64,000 nt of DNA, taken from the NCBI RefSeq assembly GCF_001650905.1, contig NZ_LXYG01000018.1, positions 124,001 through 188,000 of the forward strand, given 5' to 3'. The notes below the pieces were generated by a model that saw nothing but the letters and a program-made list of their open reading frames with translations, had not been told where the DNA came from and searched no databases. This DNA is from Balneola sp. EhC07 (GTDB taxonomy: Bacteria; Bacteroidota; Rhodothermia; Balneolales; Balneolaceae). The translations under genes were made by a program, and so were the position numbers. Below are positions 44,484-54,522 of this stretch, piece after piece (position 1 is the stretch's first letter; each line of letters opens with the position of its first letter).

Positions 44484-44502
44484 CTTCGCACAAAATCAGA
44501 TA

Positions 44503-45132
44503 ATGTCAGATATCAGTACAGAAAAAAATTCATCACCCAGAGAAAATGCCTCAGCAAGTAGTATTGAGGATGACGGCTTTGTTATAAGAGCTCTAAAAGG
44601 AGATGAAAGTGCATATAAAGATCTGATGAACAAATACGATCGCCCGATTTATTTTCATATTCGGAAAATGATCAAAGAGAAAGAACTTGTTGAAGATCTT
44701 GTTCAGGAAGTATTTATGAAGGCTTTTAAGAACCTTTCTACTTACAGCAATGAGTACGCTTTTTCAACCTGGTTGTATCGTATTGCGACCAATCATACCA
44801 TTGATTACCTGAGAAAGAAGAAGCTACAGACATTGTCGATCAATGACCCGTACAAAACCAAAGACGGTGAACTTGAGATCCAGCTTCCTGATGAAACTTA
44901 CGCTACTGACAAAGCAGTGATCAAGAAGGAGAGAAAGCAAATTGTTCAAAACGCTATCGAAAATCTTCCTGAAAAGTACAGAGCAGTTATACAATTGCGT
45001 CATATGGACGAACTTTCATACGATGAAATAGCAGACGAACTTGATCTTCCATTAGGGACGGTCAAAGCACATATCTTCAGAGCCAGAGAGCTTTTATATA
45101 AAGCATTGATCGATAAGCGCGGAAGCTTTTAG
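44503..45132 (+). CDS. RNA polymerase sigma factor, ECF-like sigma-70 family
   Basis: Start set at 44503 (MSDISTEK, 209 residues). Region 2 is YKDLMNKYDRPIYFHIRKMIK...EDLVQEVFMKAFKNL...FSTWLYRIATNHTIDYLRKKK, and region 4 is LPEKYRAVIQLRHMDELSYDEIADELDLPLGTVKAHIFRARELL. No anti-sigma factor gene follows, so regulation may be transcriptional. Downstream is a frameshifted secreted protein gene. Confidence 0.92.
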   Translation: MSDISTEKNSSPRENASASSIEDDGFVIRALKGDESAYKDLMNKYDRPIYFHIRKMIKEKELVEDLVQEVFMKAFKNLSTYSNEYAFSTWLYRIATNHTIDYLRKKKLQTLSINDPYKTKDGELEIQLPDETYATDKAVIKKERKQIVQNAIENLPEKYRAVIQLRHMDELSYDEIADELDLPLGTVKAHIFRARELLYKALIDKRGSF

Positions 45133-45235
45133 ATCCCATTCACTCATTTAAGGCTTAGTTTTGCTAACTATCAGTGTTAAAATCTGTTCTTTTGGGTATT
45201 ATCTACTGAATAGTTAATTAACAAAAAACTTGATT

Positions 45236-46068
45236 ATGAAGCTCGTTAAATACTCAGCTGTTTTTACTTTCTTGCTAATTCTGCCTGTTGAAAGCTCAAA
45301 TGCTCAAATGCTCAAATCTGGAAGAAAATTAAAAATAAGACTAAGCAAAAGGTCGAAGATAGAGTCGCTGAAAAAGTATCTGAAAAATTAGCAGAAGCAA
45401 TTTTGGGTAAAATGACTGAGAAATTTGAATTAGATTCAAATCCGTATCGGGGCGGAACAAAAATATCGAAGCCGGAAAATTTACCTGAAGAATATTCCTT
45501 TGATTGGAAGTATCAAATGAAGATAACAAACGGGAATTATTCTGAGGATATGAATTTGAATTACTGGCTGTCATCAGAGAATTCTTATATAGCTTATTCA
45601 AATCCGGAGTCTCCTGAAATGTTTTCAGTTGTTGATGCAGAAAATCAGGCAATTGTATCTTATACCGAAGAAGAGGGAAAATCTTTTGCCATGTCGTATT
45701 CGTATCCCATCGACTCAATAGTTGAAAATAACGATGCTCTTGGTACAAATGATGCTGTTAATGTAACAGAGCTTCCTGATAAAGAGTTTTTAGGATATAC
45801 AGCAAAAGGTTATGAAATAGATACTTCTGAGTCTACAATGATCATCTATGTAACATCAGATTTTGATGTGAAATTTTCAGGAAATGCAGCTATACCGGGC
45901 CAGAATATTGCTTATATCTTTTCAAATACCTCGGAGATTAAGGATTCTTTAACTATGTATATGAAGTTCGTTGATAAGTCTGATCCCGATAATGCAATGG
46001 AAATGGAGTGTGTATCGATCCAAAAAGACAAGCTTGTGAAAAAGAACAGCGAATATAATTTCCTTTAG
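45236..46068 (+). pseudogene. Secreted protein gene frameshifted at an 8-bp tandem repeat
   Basis: An ATG at 45236 opens a signal peptide (KYSAVFTFLLILPVE, then SSNAQ). At that cleavage site, three tandem copies of GCTCAAAT put the rest out of frame, so translation ends 25 codons later. The downstream frame encodes IWKKIKNKTKQKVEDRVAEK and continues to 46068, resembling DUF4412-type proteins. Two or five repeat copies would restore one continuous protein of about 274 residues. The downstream part alone would need an internal TTG and would lack export. Either a phase-off state or a recent mutation. Confidence 0.8.
45294..45317 (+). repeat. (GCTCAAAT)3 tandem repeat at the signal-peptide junction
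   Basis: Three perfect 8-bp units. Because 8 is not a multiple of 3, gain or loss of a unit changes the reading frame of the gene. Two units give a continuous frame. Confidence 0.95.
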
Positions 46069-46076
46069 AAGGGATA

Positions 46077-47012
46077 TTACTTCAAGTTATTGTAAACGAT
46101 CCCTGCATTCATTTTAAATTTCTCAAATTTAGCCCTGCGAATCGCACTTCCTTCAAAAAGTGCATCGTATTGTGGATTATCTATTTCGTTCCAGAAATCT
46201 ATATTCTTGTTCAATAACTTTGTTCTGGGTTTCAGATCTGCCATTTGAGTTAAAGAAGGATCTTTATTCCATGGACAAACATCCTGACAGATATCACAGC
46301 CATACATCCATTCTCCCAAAGAGGATTGGAGTTCTTGCGGAATCTGCTCTTTAAGCTCGATCGTGAGGTAGGAGATGCACTTGTTCGAATCAATACGGTA
46401 AGGCTCGTAAATGGCATCTGTAGGGCAGGCATCGATGCATCTGGTACAAGTGCCGCAATGATCGGTAGTTCCGGATGAATAATTGAACTCCACATCCAAA
46501 ATCATTTCTCCAATAAAGAAGAAAGATCCGATATCCTTGTTCAAAATATTTGAATTCTTACCCATCCAACCTAGTCCTGAACGAACAGCCCATGCTTTGT
46601 CCAAAACAGGAGCTGAATCAACAAAAAACCTGCCTTCAATATTACCAACCAAAGACTCTGTATAGTTAAAGAGATCTTTCAGTTTTTTCTTAAAAACTTT
46701 ATGATAATCTCTACCCAATGCATATTTGGCGATTTTTGGATTCCCTGATGATTGATGATCATGCTCCGGGGAATAATAACTTCCAATAACTGAAACCACA
46801 GATTTTGCACCCGGAACAAGTTTTGTGGGGTCAACTCTTTTGTCAAAGTTGTTCTCCATCCAGCTCATTGTTCCATGACGCTGCTGAACTAACCATTCTT
46901 CCAAACGACGGGCTTCTGTTTCAAGGAATTCAGCTTTTGAAAATCCACAGGCATCGAATCCTAACTGTAAGGCGTAATTTTTAACAGCTTCAGTCAGATT
47001 CTTAGAATCCAT
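46077..47012 (-). CDS. queG: Epoxyqueuosine reductase
   Basis: Last step of queuosine synthesis, reducing epoxyqueuosine in tRNA with cobalamin and iron-sulfur clusters. 311 residues with the QueG N-terminal domain and two 4Fe-4S motifs (CGTCTRCIDACPTDAI and CDICQDVCPWN). Immediately follows ftsE on the minus strand. The predicted queuosine mannosyltransferase at 61792 belongs to the same pathway. Confidence 0.93.
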   Translation of the reverse strand: MDSKNLTEAVKNYALQLGFDACGFSKAEFLETEARRLEEWLVQQRHGTMSWMENNFDKRVDPTKLVPGAKSVVSVIGSYYSPEHDHQSSGNPKIAKYALGRDYHKVFKKKLKDLFNYTESLVGNIEGRFFVDSAPVLDKAWAVRSGLGWMGKNSNILNKDIGSFFFIGEMILDVEFNYSSGTTDHCGTCTRCIDACPTDAIYEPYRIDSNKCISYLTIELKEQIPQELQSSLGEWMYGCDICQDVCPWNKDPSLTQMADLKPRTKLLNKNIDFWNEIDNPQYDALFEGSAIRRAKFEKFKMNAGIVYNNLK

Positions 47013-47019
47013 AATGAGT

Positions 47020-47721
47020 TTATTTTACAGGAACCAATTTATCGCCTTTCCATTGAAGCTCTTGTAATGAGCCTTCGATCATGCGAACAGTGCGGAAAGG
47101 ATATTTTTTCACCAATGCATAATCGTGAGTGACCATAAGCACGGCCATTCCACGGTTATTGATTTGCTTTAGAAGGTCCATGATGCTTTTGCTTGCACCA
47201 GGATCAAGATTTCCCGTAGGTTCATCTGCAAGCAGTATTCTGGGTTCGTTTGCTAAAGCACGGGCAATAACCACTCTTTGTTGCTCCCCGCCTGAAAGAT
47301 CTTTTGGCATATGCTTTCGTCTATGACTTAAGCCGACCATAGTGAGAACTTCTAAAACTCTTTGCTTAACAAATTTGGGTTTTTCACCTGTTACCTGAAG
47401 TGCGAAAGCCACATTATCAAATACATTCCGGTCCTGAAGAAGTTGGAAATCCTGAAATACAATACCTAAACGGCGTCGAAGCATAGGAACTTCTTTCATG
47501 CTGATCTTATTTACAGGGTAATCTGTAACCCGAACAGTTCCGGTATCCGGCACAATATCTCTGTACAGAAGTTTTAAGAAAGAACTTTTACCAATTCCTG
47601 TAGCTCCGATAAGGTAGGTGAACTCACCATTGTGAAGCTTGAAATCGATATTGTTGAGAACTCTTCGGTTTTCAAAGCTTAAACTTACATTTCTTAATTC
47701 AATTACAGATGTTTCTGACAT
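47020..47721 (-). CDS. ftsE: Cell-division ABC transporter ATP-binding protein FtsE
   Basis: 233-residue ABC ATPase. Walker [11 protein letters not shown]-loop VFQDFQLL, signature LSGGEQQRV, Walker [14 protein letters not shown] and H-loop VTHD. Length and VFDNVAFAL segment match FtsE, which with FtsX regulates cell-wall hydrolysis at the septum. No ftsX neighbour is present. Its start overlaps the end of the upstream methyltransferase gene by 19 bp. Confidence 0.87.
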   Translation of the reverse strand: MSETSVIELRNVSLSFENRRVLNNIDFKLHNGEFTYLIGATGIGKSSFLKLLYRDIVPDTGTVRVTDYPVNKISMKEVPMLRRRLGIVFQDFQLLQDRNVFDNVAFALQVTGEKPKFVKQRVLEVLTMVGLSHRRKHMPKDLSGGEQQRVVIARALANEPRILLADEPTGNLDPGASKSIMDLLKQINNRGMAVLMVTHDYALVKKYPFRTVRMIEGSLQELQWKGDKLVPVK

Positions 47722-48479
47722 TTAAGTACTATTGTTATACGTGCGCTGTTTTCGTCGGCATCAATAAGATCAAAATCGCCATATTTTGCAACTAAATGAT
47801 AGGGCGTTTGTTTCAAAATTGATAACATTTCTTCTAAAGTATAAATACGTTGCTTGTGAACTTCTTTGAACGTAGATAATATTTCTTTTTTGTCTTCTGA
47901 TAATTGTTCAATCTCAAAAGTGTTGGTGTGTATTTTGTTGATGGCATCATACTCACTTGTTCTGAAAAATCTTAGATCTTTTACTTCAGCTTCTTCATTA
48001 TTCAGATATTCTACCGCTTGAAGAGAATTCAATGGTGTTGAGAAATCAAAAATAAATAACCCGTCCGGCTTTAGAACTTTTTCGCATTCTTCGAGCATTG
48101 CTATTATTTCTGAATCTGTTTGTAAGTAATTCACACTATCAAAAACTGAAAATATCACATCAAATTTTTCTTCAATGTTAATATTCAAAAAATTCAGAGT
48201 TTGGAACCTGACATCAGCATTTTGCTCAATCGCTTTTTGCTTAGCCACTTCGATCATTTGAGGGGAGAGGTCACTGGCAAGTATATCATAATAGCCTAAT
48301 TCATCGAGAGAAATAGCAACTGATCCTGTTCCGCAAGCTAACTCCAGTACTTTTTCACACTCCGGATGATGTACCTGTATAATTTCATCGATATAGTCAG
48401 CCCAGGATTCATAATCAACATTTTCCATCAACTTATCATACAGAGGAGCGAGATTGGAATAATTATCTGTTTCTTTCAT
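47703..48479 (-). CDS. Class I SAM-dependent methyltransferase
   Basis: Start set at 48479 (MKETDNYSNLAPLYDKLMENVDY, 258 residues); the longer frame upstream is pdxA sequence in another phase. Motif I is VLELACGTGSVAISL, then FQTLNFLNI and FDVIFSVFDSVNYL. Typical of small-molecule methyltransferases; acceptor unknown. It overlaps pdxA by 17 bp and ftsE by 19 bp, a very compressed arrangement. Confidence 0.87.
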   Translation of the reverse strand: MKETDNYSNLAPLYDKLMENVDYESWADYIDEIIQVHHPECEKVLELACGTGSVAISLDELGYYDILASDLSPQMIEVAKQKAIEQNADVRFQTLNFLNINIEEKFDVIFSVFDSVNYLQTDSEIIAMLEECEKVLKPDGLFIFDFSTPLNSLQAVEYLNNEEAEVKDLRFFRTSEYDAINKIHTNTFEIEQLSEDKKEILSTFKEVHKQRIYTLEEMLSILKQTPYHLVAKYGDFDLIDADENSARITIVLKCQKHL

Positions 48480-49464
48480 TCCTTGATTTCTTTTGTGCAA
48501 GTTCAACTGCAAGTTGGTATGCCTGGATAAAAGATGAAGGGTCTGCAATTCCTTTTCCTGCAATATCAAAGGCCGTTCCATGGTCAGGTGAAGTTCTGAT
48601 GATAGGAAGCCCTGCAGTAAAATTAACTCCTTTACCAAAGGATAAAAGCTTGAAAGGAGCGAGCCCCTGATCGTGATACATAGCCAGAATTGCATCGTAC
48701 TGCTGATGTTTTTTCTGTCCGAAAAATCCATCTGCAGGGAATGGACCGTCAACATTAATACCAGATTCTTTTAATTTACCGATAGCCGGAGTTATGATCT
48801 CATTTTCCTCAGATCCTAAAACCCCACCATCACCGGCATGTGGATTCAATCCAAAGACAGCAATTCTAGGGTTGGAAATCCCGAAATCCTGCTTCAGACT
48901 TTCACTCAGAATTGAGGCTTTAGTTATAATCAGTTCCTGATTTAGAGAAGATGCAACTTTACTGATAGGAATATGACCTGTTATAAGAGCTACTCTCAGA
49001 GCTCCGTTCACAAGCATCATCAAAACTTGATCGGTATTTGTTTGCTCAGCTAAAAATTCAGTATGTCCCGGAATATCATATCCAGCTAACTGTACAGACT
49101 CTTTCGAAATAGGAAGAGTCACCATAGCCTTGAGCTCTTTAGCTATACAAAGGCTTATTGCTGACTCTATAGATCTCATAGAAGCAAGTCCTGCTTGTTT
49201 AGTGATCTTACCCGTTTCAATCTCCGGAGAGGATTTGTTTGTATCAAGAATATTTAGAATTCCATCTTTTGCTTCAGATACAGAAGTGATCTTGTGAAAC
49301 GATTTATTCAGTCCAAGTTCAGAATTGTAGAAATCGATTACAGGGGCAGAAGAAATAAGAATAGGGACAGAAACAGAATAATCGATCTCTGAGATTGCTT
49401 TTAAAGCGATCTCAGGACCAATTCCGTTTATATCTCCAATCGTTATTCCAATTTTGGGTAGCAT
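48463..49464 (-). CDS. pdxA: 4-hydroxythreonine-4-phosphate dehydrogenase
   Basis: Pyridoxal-phosphate biosynthesis (DXP-dependent route). 333 residues with GITIGDINGIGPEI near the start, the metal-binding PGHTEFLAE, LNPHAGDGG, and the C-terminal YHDQGLAPFK plus RTSPDHGTAFDIAGKG motifs. It is separated by 39 bp from the GWxTD gene upstream. Confidence 0.94.
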   Translation of the reverse strand: MLPKIGITIGDINGIGPEIALKAISEIDYSVSVPILISSAPVIDFYNSELGLNKSFHKITSVSEAKDGILNILDTNKSSPEIETGKITKQAGLASMRSIESAISLCIAKELKAMVTLPISKESVQLAGYDIPGHTEFLAEQTNTDQVLMMLVNGALRVALITGHIPISKVASSLNQELIITKASILSESLKQDFGISNPRIAVFGLNPHAGDGGVLGSEENEIITPAIGKLKESGINVDGPFPADGFFGQKKHQQYDAILAMYHDQGLAPFKLLSFGKGVNFTAGLPIIRTSPDHGTAFDIAGKGIADPSSFIQAYQLAVELAQKKSRNERNR

Positions 49465-49503
49465 AAGCGAAAGTTAACACTTAGGCTATTGAAACGCAGA
49501 GGA

Positions 49504-50883
49504 TTATTTGCCCACAAGCAAGAATTCTGAGAAGCCCGATCCTTTTTCAAATACGAAAGTGCGGTTCTTATATTTCCAGGTTTCTATTACTTGACCCTTC
49601 TTTGGGAATGAACGGTCGCGGGAATTTGGTGGCCCGTATTTTATATATACTTCACCCCGATCTGTATCTTGTCCATTCGGTGTTTCAGGCGTTCTGTATT
49701 CAACAAAAGCATAATGAACCCTTCTAAAGTATTCTGTCATTAACTCATTGAATTCTGTATCCGGTGTAGGATCTCTTTTATCCCAAAATGCGCGGAATTT
49801 ACTTTCCTTTTCTTCAGGATTTCCTTTTTTCAGTTTATCGAGTTGGTCTTCAGGTACAATGTACTTCATCATATCGATAGCAATATCCAGATTTAAAAGT
49901 GCAGGAGGGATATCCGGCCAGTAAGAGCGAGCTATTTTTTTAGCTTGTACTTCTTTGCCTGAACTGCTCTTTAATTCAAGCGAGTAAATGGAGTTCTCAA
50001 ATTCTGAATTCGGAACTTGAACAAGAGCATATGTATAATTGCCATCACCCTTTACAATAGAAAAAGAAGTCTCTTTTCGGTCGAGCAGTTTTAAAGAAGA
50101 GTTCGTATAAATTTGTTCAGAGTTGATATCAATGGTTTTAACCAATTTTGTATTCGTAGTATCTTTTCTGTTAATTTTTGCTTCACTAATGTTTAATTGG
50201 TACGATTCTGAAGGGGAGAAGTCAGGAATTCGGATCAAAGCCTGATAATCTTCTCCATATAAAACGTTACTCCCCATGTTGATCAGCTCGAGATCAGATT
50301 CTGATCCATTGGCTTTTATCAGGTACATTTCTCCTTCTTTACTTGTGGCAAAGTTTTTGATCCTGATATTTCGTCTTTGAGAGTTCCGATCATTAGTTTC
50401 CTCCATCAAACTCAGCTGTAAAACATAGTTATACATTCCGGGATTTAGTTCTGTAACTAACCTACCCGAAGCGAACTTATTTCTTGATTTTGTGTCGTCA
50501 TAAGTTTCAACAAAAAGAGTGTCTTGCCACAGATCTCGCGACACCGGACTTATATTTTTAAGTTGTTTTTTGGAGACTTTTCCTTCAAAGATCTCAGTAT
50601 TCAGTCTTGCCATACTATAAAATTCAGCATTCTCCGGAGCTTGAATTTCATCATCTGTTGAAAGCTTTTTAAAAGGTAAAAAGCTATTGTCCATCCTGAA
50701 AATGAAAACGAGTTTTCCTTGTTCCGGATTATCACCGGGAATCACAATTGCGTCAAGGAAGAAATTGGGAGTAGCAGCTCTGTTAGCTAAATTCGTATAG
50801 GTAACATCTCCTCTTCTTTGAGCAAACATCAACGATGTAGAAGTGAGCACAACAAGGAGCGAAGAAAGAATAAATTTTTTCAT
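49504..50883 (-). CDS. GWxTD domain secreted protein
   Basis: Start set at 50883 (MKKFILSSLLVVLTSTSLMFAQ, 459 residues) for a clean signal peptide. A long beta-rich N-terminal part is followed by the C-terminal GWxTD domain (FRAFWDKRDPTPDTEFNELMTEYFRRV, RGEVYIKYGPP). The domain is typical of FCB-group and allied bacteria; its role is unknown. Confidence 0.85.
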   Translation of the reverse strand: MKKFILSSLLVVLTSTSLMFAQRRGDVTYTNLANRAATPNFFLDAIVIPGDNPEQGKLVFIFRMDNSFLPFKKLSTDDEIQAPENAEFYSMARLNTEIFEGKVSKKQLKNISPVSRDLWQDTLFVETYDDTKSRNKFASGRLVTELNPGMYNYVLQLSLMEETNDRNSQRRNIRIKNFATSKEGEMYLIKANGSESDLELINMGSNVLYGEDYQALIRIPDFSPSESYQLNISEAKINRKDTTNTKLVKTIDINSEQIYTNSSLKLLDRKETSFSIVKGDGNYTYALVQVPNSEFENSIYSLELKSSSGKEVQAKKIARSYWPDIPPALLNLDIAIDMMKYIVPEDQLDKLKKGNPEEKESKFRAFWDKRDPTPDTEFNELMTEYFRRVHYAFVEYRTPETPNGQDTDRGEVYIKYGPPNSRDRSFPKKGQVIETWKYKNRTFVFEKGSGFSEFLLVGK

Positions 50884-50994
50884 TACAAAGGTTTTTAAAT
50901 TCAATTACATCTAAATCACGTTATGAATCATTAAAATTCCTATAATCAACGCAATAGTAATCACTAGTATTATAATAAAAGATTTCTGACAAAC

Positions 50995-52626
50995 ATGGCG
51001 AATTCAAACGCATCTAATAAAGAAAATTGGTTAAACGAATTACTCGATAATTTAAGAGCCCAAGAACATGAGATAATGTTAGGGGGTGGGCAAAAAAGAA
51101 TAGATAAGGAACATGCAAAAGGTAAGTTAACTGCTCGGGAACGTATAGAGAAATTATTAGATGAAGATTCAGATTTTTATGAACTAGGTTTATGGGCTGG
51201 CTATGAAATGTACGATGATGTTGGTGGTTGCCCGGGTGGTGGAGTAGTTACAGGTGTAGGAAAAGTAGAAGGCAGAGATTGTATGATCGTTGCAAATGAT
51301 GCCACAGTTAAAGCCGGTGCCTGGTTTCCTATTACAGCAAAAAAGAATTTAAGAGCTCAGGAAATTGCTATCGAAAATCATATCCCTTTGATCTATTTAG
51401 TTGATTCTGCGGGTGTGTTTTTACCAATGCAGGACGAAATTTTCCCGGATAAAGATCATTTCGGGCGAATGTTCAGGAATAATGCTGTTATTTCAGCAAA
51501 AGGAATTCCTCAAATAGCAGCTATTATGGGAAGTTGTGTTGCCGGTGGCGCTTATTTACCTATCATGAGTGATGAAGCTTTGATCGTAGATGGAACCGGA
51601 AGCGTTTTCTTGGCAGGAAGTTATTTAGTTAAAGCTGCTATAGGCGAATCTGTTGATAATGAGACTTTAGGAGGTGCTACCACTCACACTGAAATAAGTG
51701 GTGTAACGGATTATAAAATGAAGGATGATGAAGAGTGTTTAGAAACCATTCGTGATCTTGTGGGTAAACTAGGGCCGCATAAAACTGCAGGATTTAACAG
51801 AAAAGAAGCAAAACTTCCTTCAAGATCGTCAGCTGAAATATTTGATATCCTGCCGGAATCACGTACCTCTCCATATGACATGAATGAGCTGCTGGAGTGT
51901 ATTATTGATGAAGATAGTTTTACGGAGTTCAAAAAGGGATATGGCCAATCTCTGATCACAGGATACGCAAGAATTGATGGATGGAGTGTTGGAATTGTGG
52001 CAAATCAAAGATCAATTTCCAGAACCAAAAAAGGAGAGATGCAGATTGGTGGAGTTATTTATTCTGATTCTGCTGATAAAGCCGCTCGTTTTATCATGAA
52101 CTGTAATCAAAAGAAAATTCCATTGATCTTTTTTCAGGATGTAACAGGATTTATGATCGGAAAGCGAAGCGAACATGGTGGGATAATAAAGGACGGAGCG
52201 AAAATGGTGAATGCTATGAGTAATTCCACCGTCCCAAAGATCACTGTGGTAGTAGGGAATAGCTACGGAGCAGGAAATTACGCCATGTGTGGAAGAGCAT
52301 ACGATCCGAGGTTTATGTTTGCATGGCCAACTGCAAATATTGCTGTAATGAGTGGTGCATCAGCAGCAAAAACACTTACTCAGATCAAAATTGCTACTAT
52401 GAAGAAAAAAGGGGAAGAAGTAAGCGAAGAAAAACAAAATGAGCTTATGGAAGAAATTACCGATCGTTACAACAAACAAACGGACGTTCGCTATGCCGCT
52501 TCAAGGCTTTGGGTTGATGCTATCATCCATCCCGCAGAAACCAGAGACAGAATTTCTAATGCGCTTGAATGTGCTAACCTGAACCCTGATATAGAGGAAT
52601 TTAAGACCGGAGTTATTCAAACGTAA
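50995..52626 (+). CDS. Acyl-CoA carboxylase carboxyltransferase (beta) subunit
   Basis: 543 residues with tandem crotonase-like carboxyltransferase domains. N-terminal half has GKLTARERIEKLLDEDSDFYELG and GSCVAGGAYLP; C-terminal half has FFQDVTGFMIG and VGNSYGAGNYAMCGRAYDPRF. Similar to methylcrotonyl-CoA or propionyl-CoA carboxylase beta subunits, transferring CO2 from biotin to an acyl-CoA. The alpha (biotin carboxylase) partner is not in the window, so the substrate is undecided. Confidence 0.92.
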   Translation: MANSNASNKENWLNELLDNLRAQEHEIMLGGGQKRIDKEHAKGKLTARERIEKLLDEDSDFYELGLWAGYEMYDDVGGCPGGGVVTGVGKVEGRDCMIVANDATVKAGAWFPITAKKNLRAQEIAIENHIPLIYLVDSAGVFLPMQDEIFPDKDHFGRMFRNNAVISAKGIPQIAAIMGSCVAGGAYLPIMSDEALIVDGTGSVFLAGSYLVKAAIGESVDNETLGGATTHTEISGVTDYKMKDDEECLETIRDLVGKLGPHKTAGFNRKEAKLPSRSSAEIFDILPESRTSPYDMNELLECIIDEDSFTEFKKGYGQSLITGYARIDGWSVGIVANQRSISRTKKGEMQIGGVIYSDSADKAARFIMNCNQKKIPLIFFQDVTGFMIGKRSEHGGIIKDGAKMVNAMSNSTVPKITVVVGNSYGAGNYAMCGRAYDPRFMFAWPTANIAVMSGASAAKTLTQIKIATMKKKGEEVSEEKQNELMEEITDRYNKQTDVRYAASRLWVDAIIHPAETRDRISNALECANLNPDIEEFKTGVIQT

Positions 52627-52656
52627 CTCATACGTACTTAAACAGTACGGAAACTT

Positions 52657-53175
52657 ATGAAATACAAACTGGATGAATATAGCGAAGAACTTAAGCTCAA
52701 TGTAGAAGCTACTTTTACACTTATAGATTTTACGGCGTTAATCGTATGTTTTATTCTTGGGTTTATATTCGCTGTGTTCTTTTGGATATTTTTTATAGCC
52801 GTTTTTATTAAGGTATTCGCAAGTCATGAGTTTATTTTTAACACGGATACTTATTCAGTAACTCAAAATATTCGCTGGTTTAGTTATTTAAAAATTAAAA
52901 GAAGAGAGTTCTCTTTTGGTGAAGTAAAATGCATTCGTTTTTCGAATGAAGAATCAGGTAATGTTCTTCAGGAGACCATGAAACTGAAAGAGTGGTTTAC
53001 TATTGATTTCATTCTTAAAAGTAATTTTTCTAGAATAGTTAAGGTGCCGGAAGACGAACTTCCTCAAGCAGATGAACTCTATTTAGTTCTTAAAGAAAGA
53101 GTAGGAGAGTTCTTTAAATTTGAAACAGATATAGTTTATATAGAAAAGCCCGAATCAGAAGAAACGGGCTTTTAA
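52657..53175 (+). CDS. Hypothetical membrane protein
   Basis: 172 residues with two adjacent hydrophobic segments (about 25-48 and 48-60) and a PH-like beta-rich cytosolic part (HEFIFNTDTYSVTQNIRWFSYLKIKRREFSFGEV). No named domain. Its final codons form a terminator hairpin, and a degenerate copy of its C-terminal 19 codons lies at 55.0 kb. It follows the carboxylase gene by 30 bp. Confidence 0.75.
   Translation: MKYKLDEYSEELKLNVEATFTLIDFTALIVCFILGFIFAVFFWIFFIAVFIKVFASHEFIFNTDTYSVTQNIRWFSYLKIKRREFSFGEVKCIRFSNEESGNVLQETMKLKEWFTIDFILKSNFSRIVKVPEDELPQADELYLVLKERVGEFFKFETDIVYIEKPESEETGF
53144..53173. terminator. Intrinsic terminator overlapping the stop codon
   Basis: AAAAGCCCG and CGGGCTTTT arms around a 12-base loop, with the T-run inside the last codons GGC TTT TAA. 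It can stop transcription from both converging genes. Confidence 0.8.
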
Positions 53176-53200
53176 GAATCTGTCTTATTTAGTTATAGGT

Positions 53201-54511
53201 TTAATCAGGGAGTAAGAGACTCCAGTTTGCACTTATACTAAAAACAGGACTTATTTCTCCAAAAACCGGAACACCAAGATTTAAGGAAATTTTATTAGTA
53301 GATGTAAACGGAACACTAAGTGAACTTCTTAACATCATATAATTAGTTTGAAAAACTTCATCCAGACCGTCGGGAATATCTCTTGCCAGACGGAGTTCAA
53401 GTCCGGTAGAAAATGATACAGTCTGATTTTCAACTGACTTAGAGAACTCTAAACCAAAGGCTGAATCTAAAGAGAAATTCGTTCTCCCCGAGACCATTGT
53501 AGTATCCATTACAGGCATATTCATAACAGTATCTGTTGAAATACTCTGATAATCTTCCTGATCAAAATAATCCACTCCAATTCTGAAATGGTATTTCATA
53601 GTCTGTTCTTTTTTATCTTCCAGTGTTCTTCCGCGTGCTAATCCACCAAATAGACGCGTTCCCGCTGCACCTGGTTTACTTCCCAATGTTGGATCGCCTG
53701 AATCAAAACGAAGATCAAGTCCAAAGTACTTTGAATCTGCTTTCATCCTTGCTTCTCGTAATTTTGATTCAAGTTCATCCTTTTGTTTTTGAGTGAAAAC
53801 CGGAAATTCAATGTTGCTGTAACAGGAATTAGTAGATTCGTCTTTGTTTTTAATTTGATCGTAGCAAGCTTGCTTATCAGTGGCGTCATTAAGTAATTTA
53901 TTAATGCTTAAAGCAACTTTGCTTTGATCTATAGTTAACCGGGTATAGATGCTTTGGACATTCTGAAGCAACTCATCTCCTGCAGATATACCGGTTATAT
54001 TTAACCGAGCCCGAACTCCAAAATATTCCAATTCCGAAGTATTTTCTTCAACAGCATTAGTTGGGAAAAAAACTGTGATATCCCCCAAGCGGCTTGATTT
54101 TGCAGTTTCGTTAGGATTAGAAATATCCGTATAGAATATCGATGGATTCAAAGTAAGAGCAAAAATGGTAGAAGCACCATCGTCGGTTCCACCGGTGGCA
54201 AAACTACCACCTGCAAGTGCAATAGGTTGAACAGAAGTAACTGCACCACTTTGATTTAATAACCCAGCTCCGGATGGCTCTGCATTTCTGTTTTGCAATA
54301 CCCTGGGCTTGAGATTCGGGTTTTGACTGCTTGTAATAAAATTATTATCAGTTAGTTCACTGGACAAATAAACAGAAAGAGACATACAATAATCTGCAGG
54401 TAAACTGCCGGGAATATTTAATGAGTCGTAAATCTCTTTACAAGCATCCTGAGCTAATAAAGCCGTAGAAAACATAGAAAACATAGAAAAGAAAATGATT
54501 CTGAATTTCAT
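53201..54511 (-). CDS. Predicted outer-membrane or surface protein
   Basis: 436 residues with a signal peptide (FFSMFSMFSTALLAQ) and a beta-rich, aromatic-ended C-terminus (NLGVPVFGEISPVFSISANWSLLLP) like a small beta-barrel. The middle is charged and helical (FTQKQKDELESKLREARMK). No named domain. It is downstream of a small acidic protein gene in the same orientation, 11 bp apart, so they are probably co-expressed. Confidence 0.75.
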   Translation of the reverse strand: MKFRIIFFSMFSMFSTALLAQDACKEIYDSLNIPGSLPADYCMSLSVYLSSELTDNNFITSSQNPNLKPRVLQNRNAEPSGAGLLNQSGAVTSVQPIALAGGSFATGGTDDGASTIFALTLNPSIFYTDISNPNETAKSSRLGDITVFFPTNAVEENTSELEYFGVRARLNITGISAGDELLQNVQSIYTRLTIDQSKVALSINKLLNDATDKQACYDQIKNKDESTNSCYSNIEFPVFTQKQKDELESKLREARMKADSKYFGLDLRFDSGDPTLGSKPGAAGTRLFGGLARGRTLEDKKEQTMKYHFRIGVDYFDQEDYQSISTDTVMNMPVMDTTMVSGRTNFSLDSAFGLEFSKSVENQTVSFSTGLELRLARDIPDGLDEVFQTNYMMLRSSLSVPFTSTNKISLNLGVPVFGEISPVFSISANWSLLLPD

Positions 54512-54522
54512 AATACTGAATG

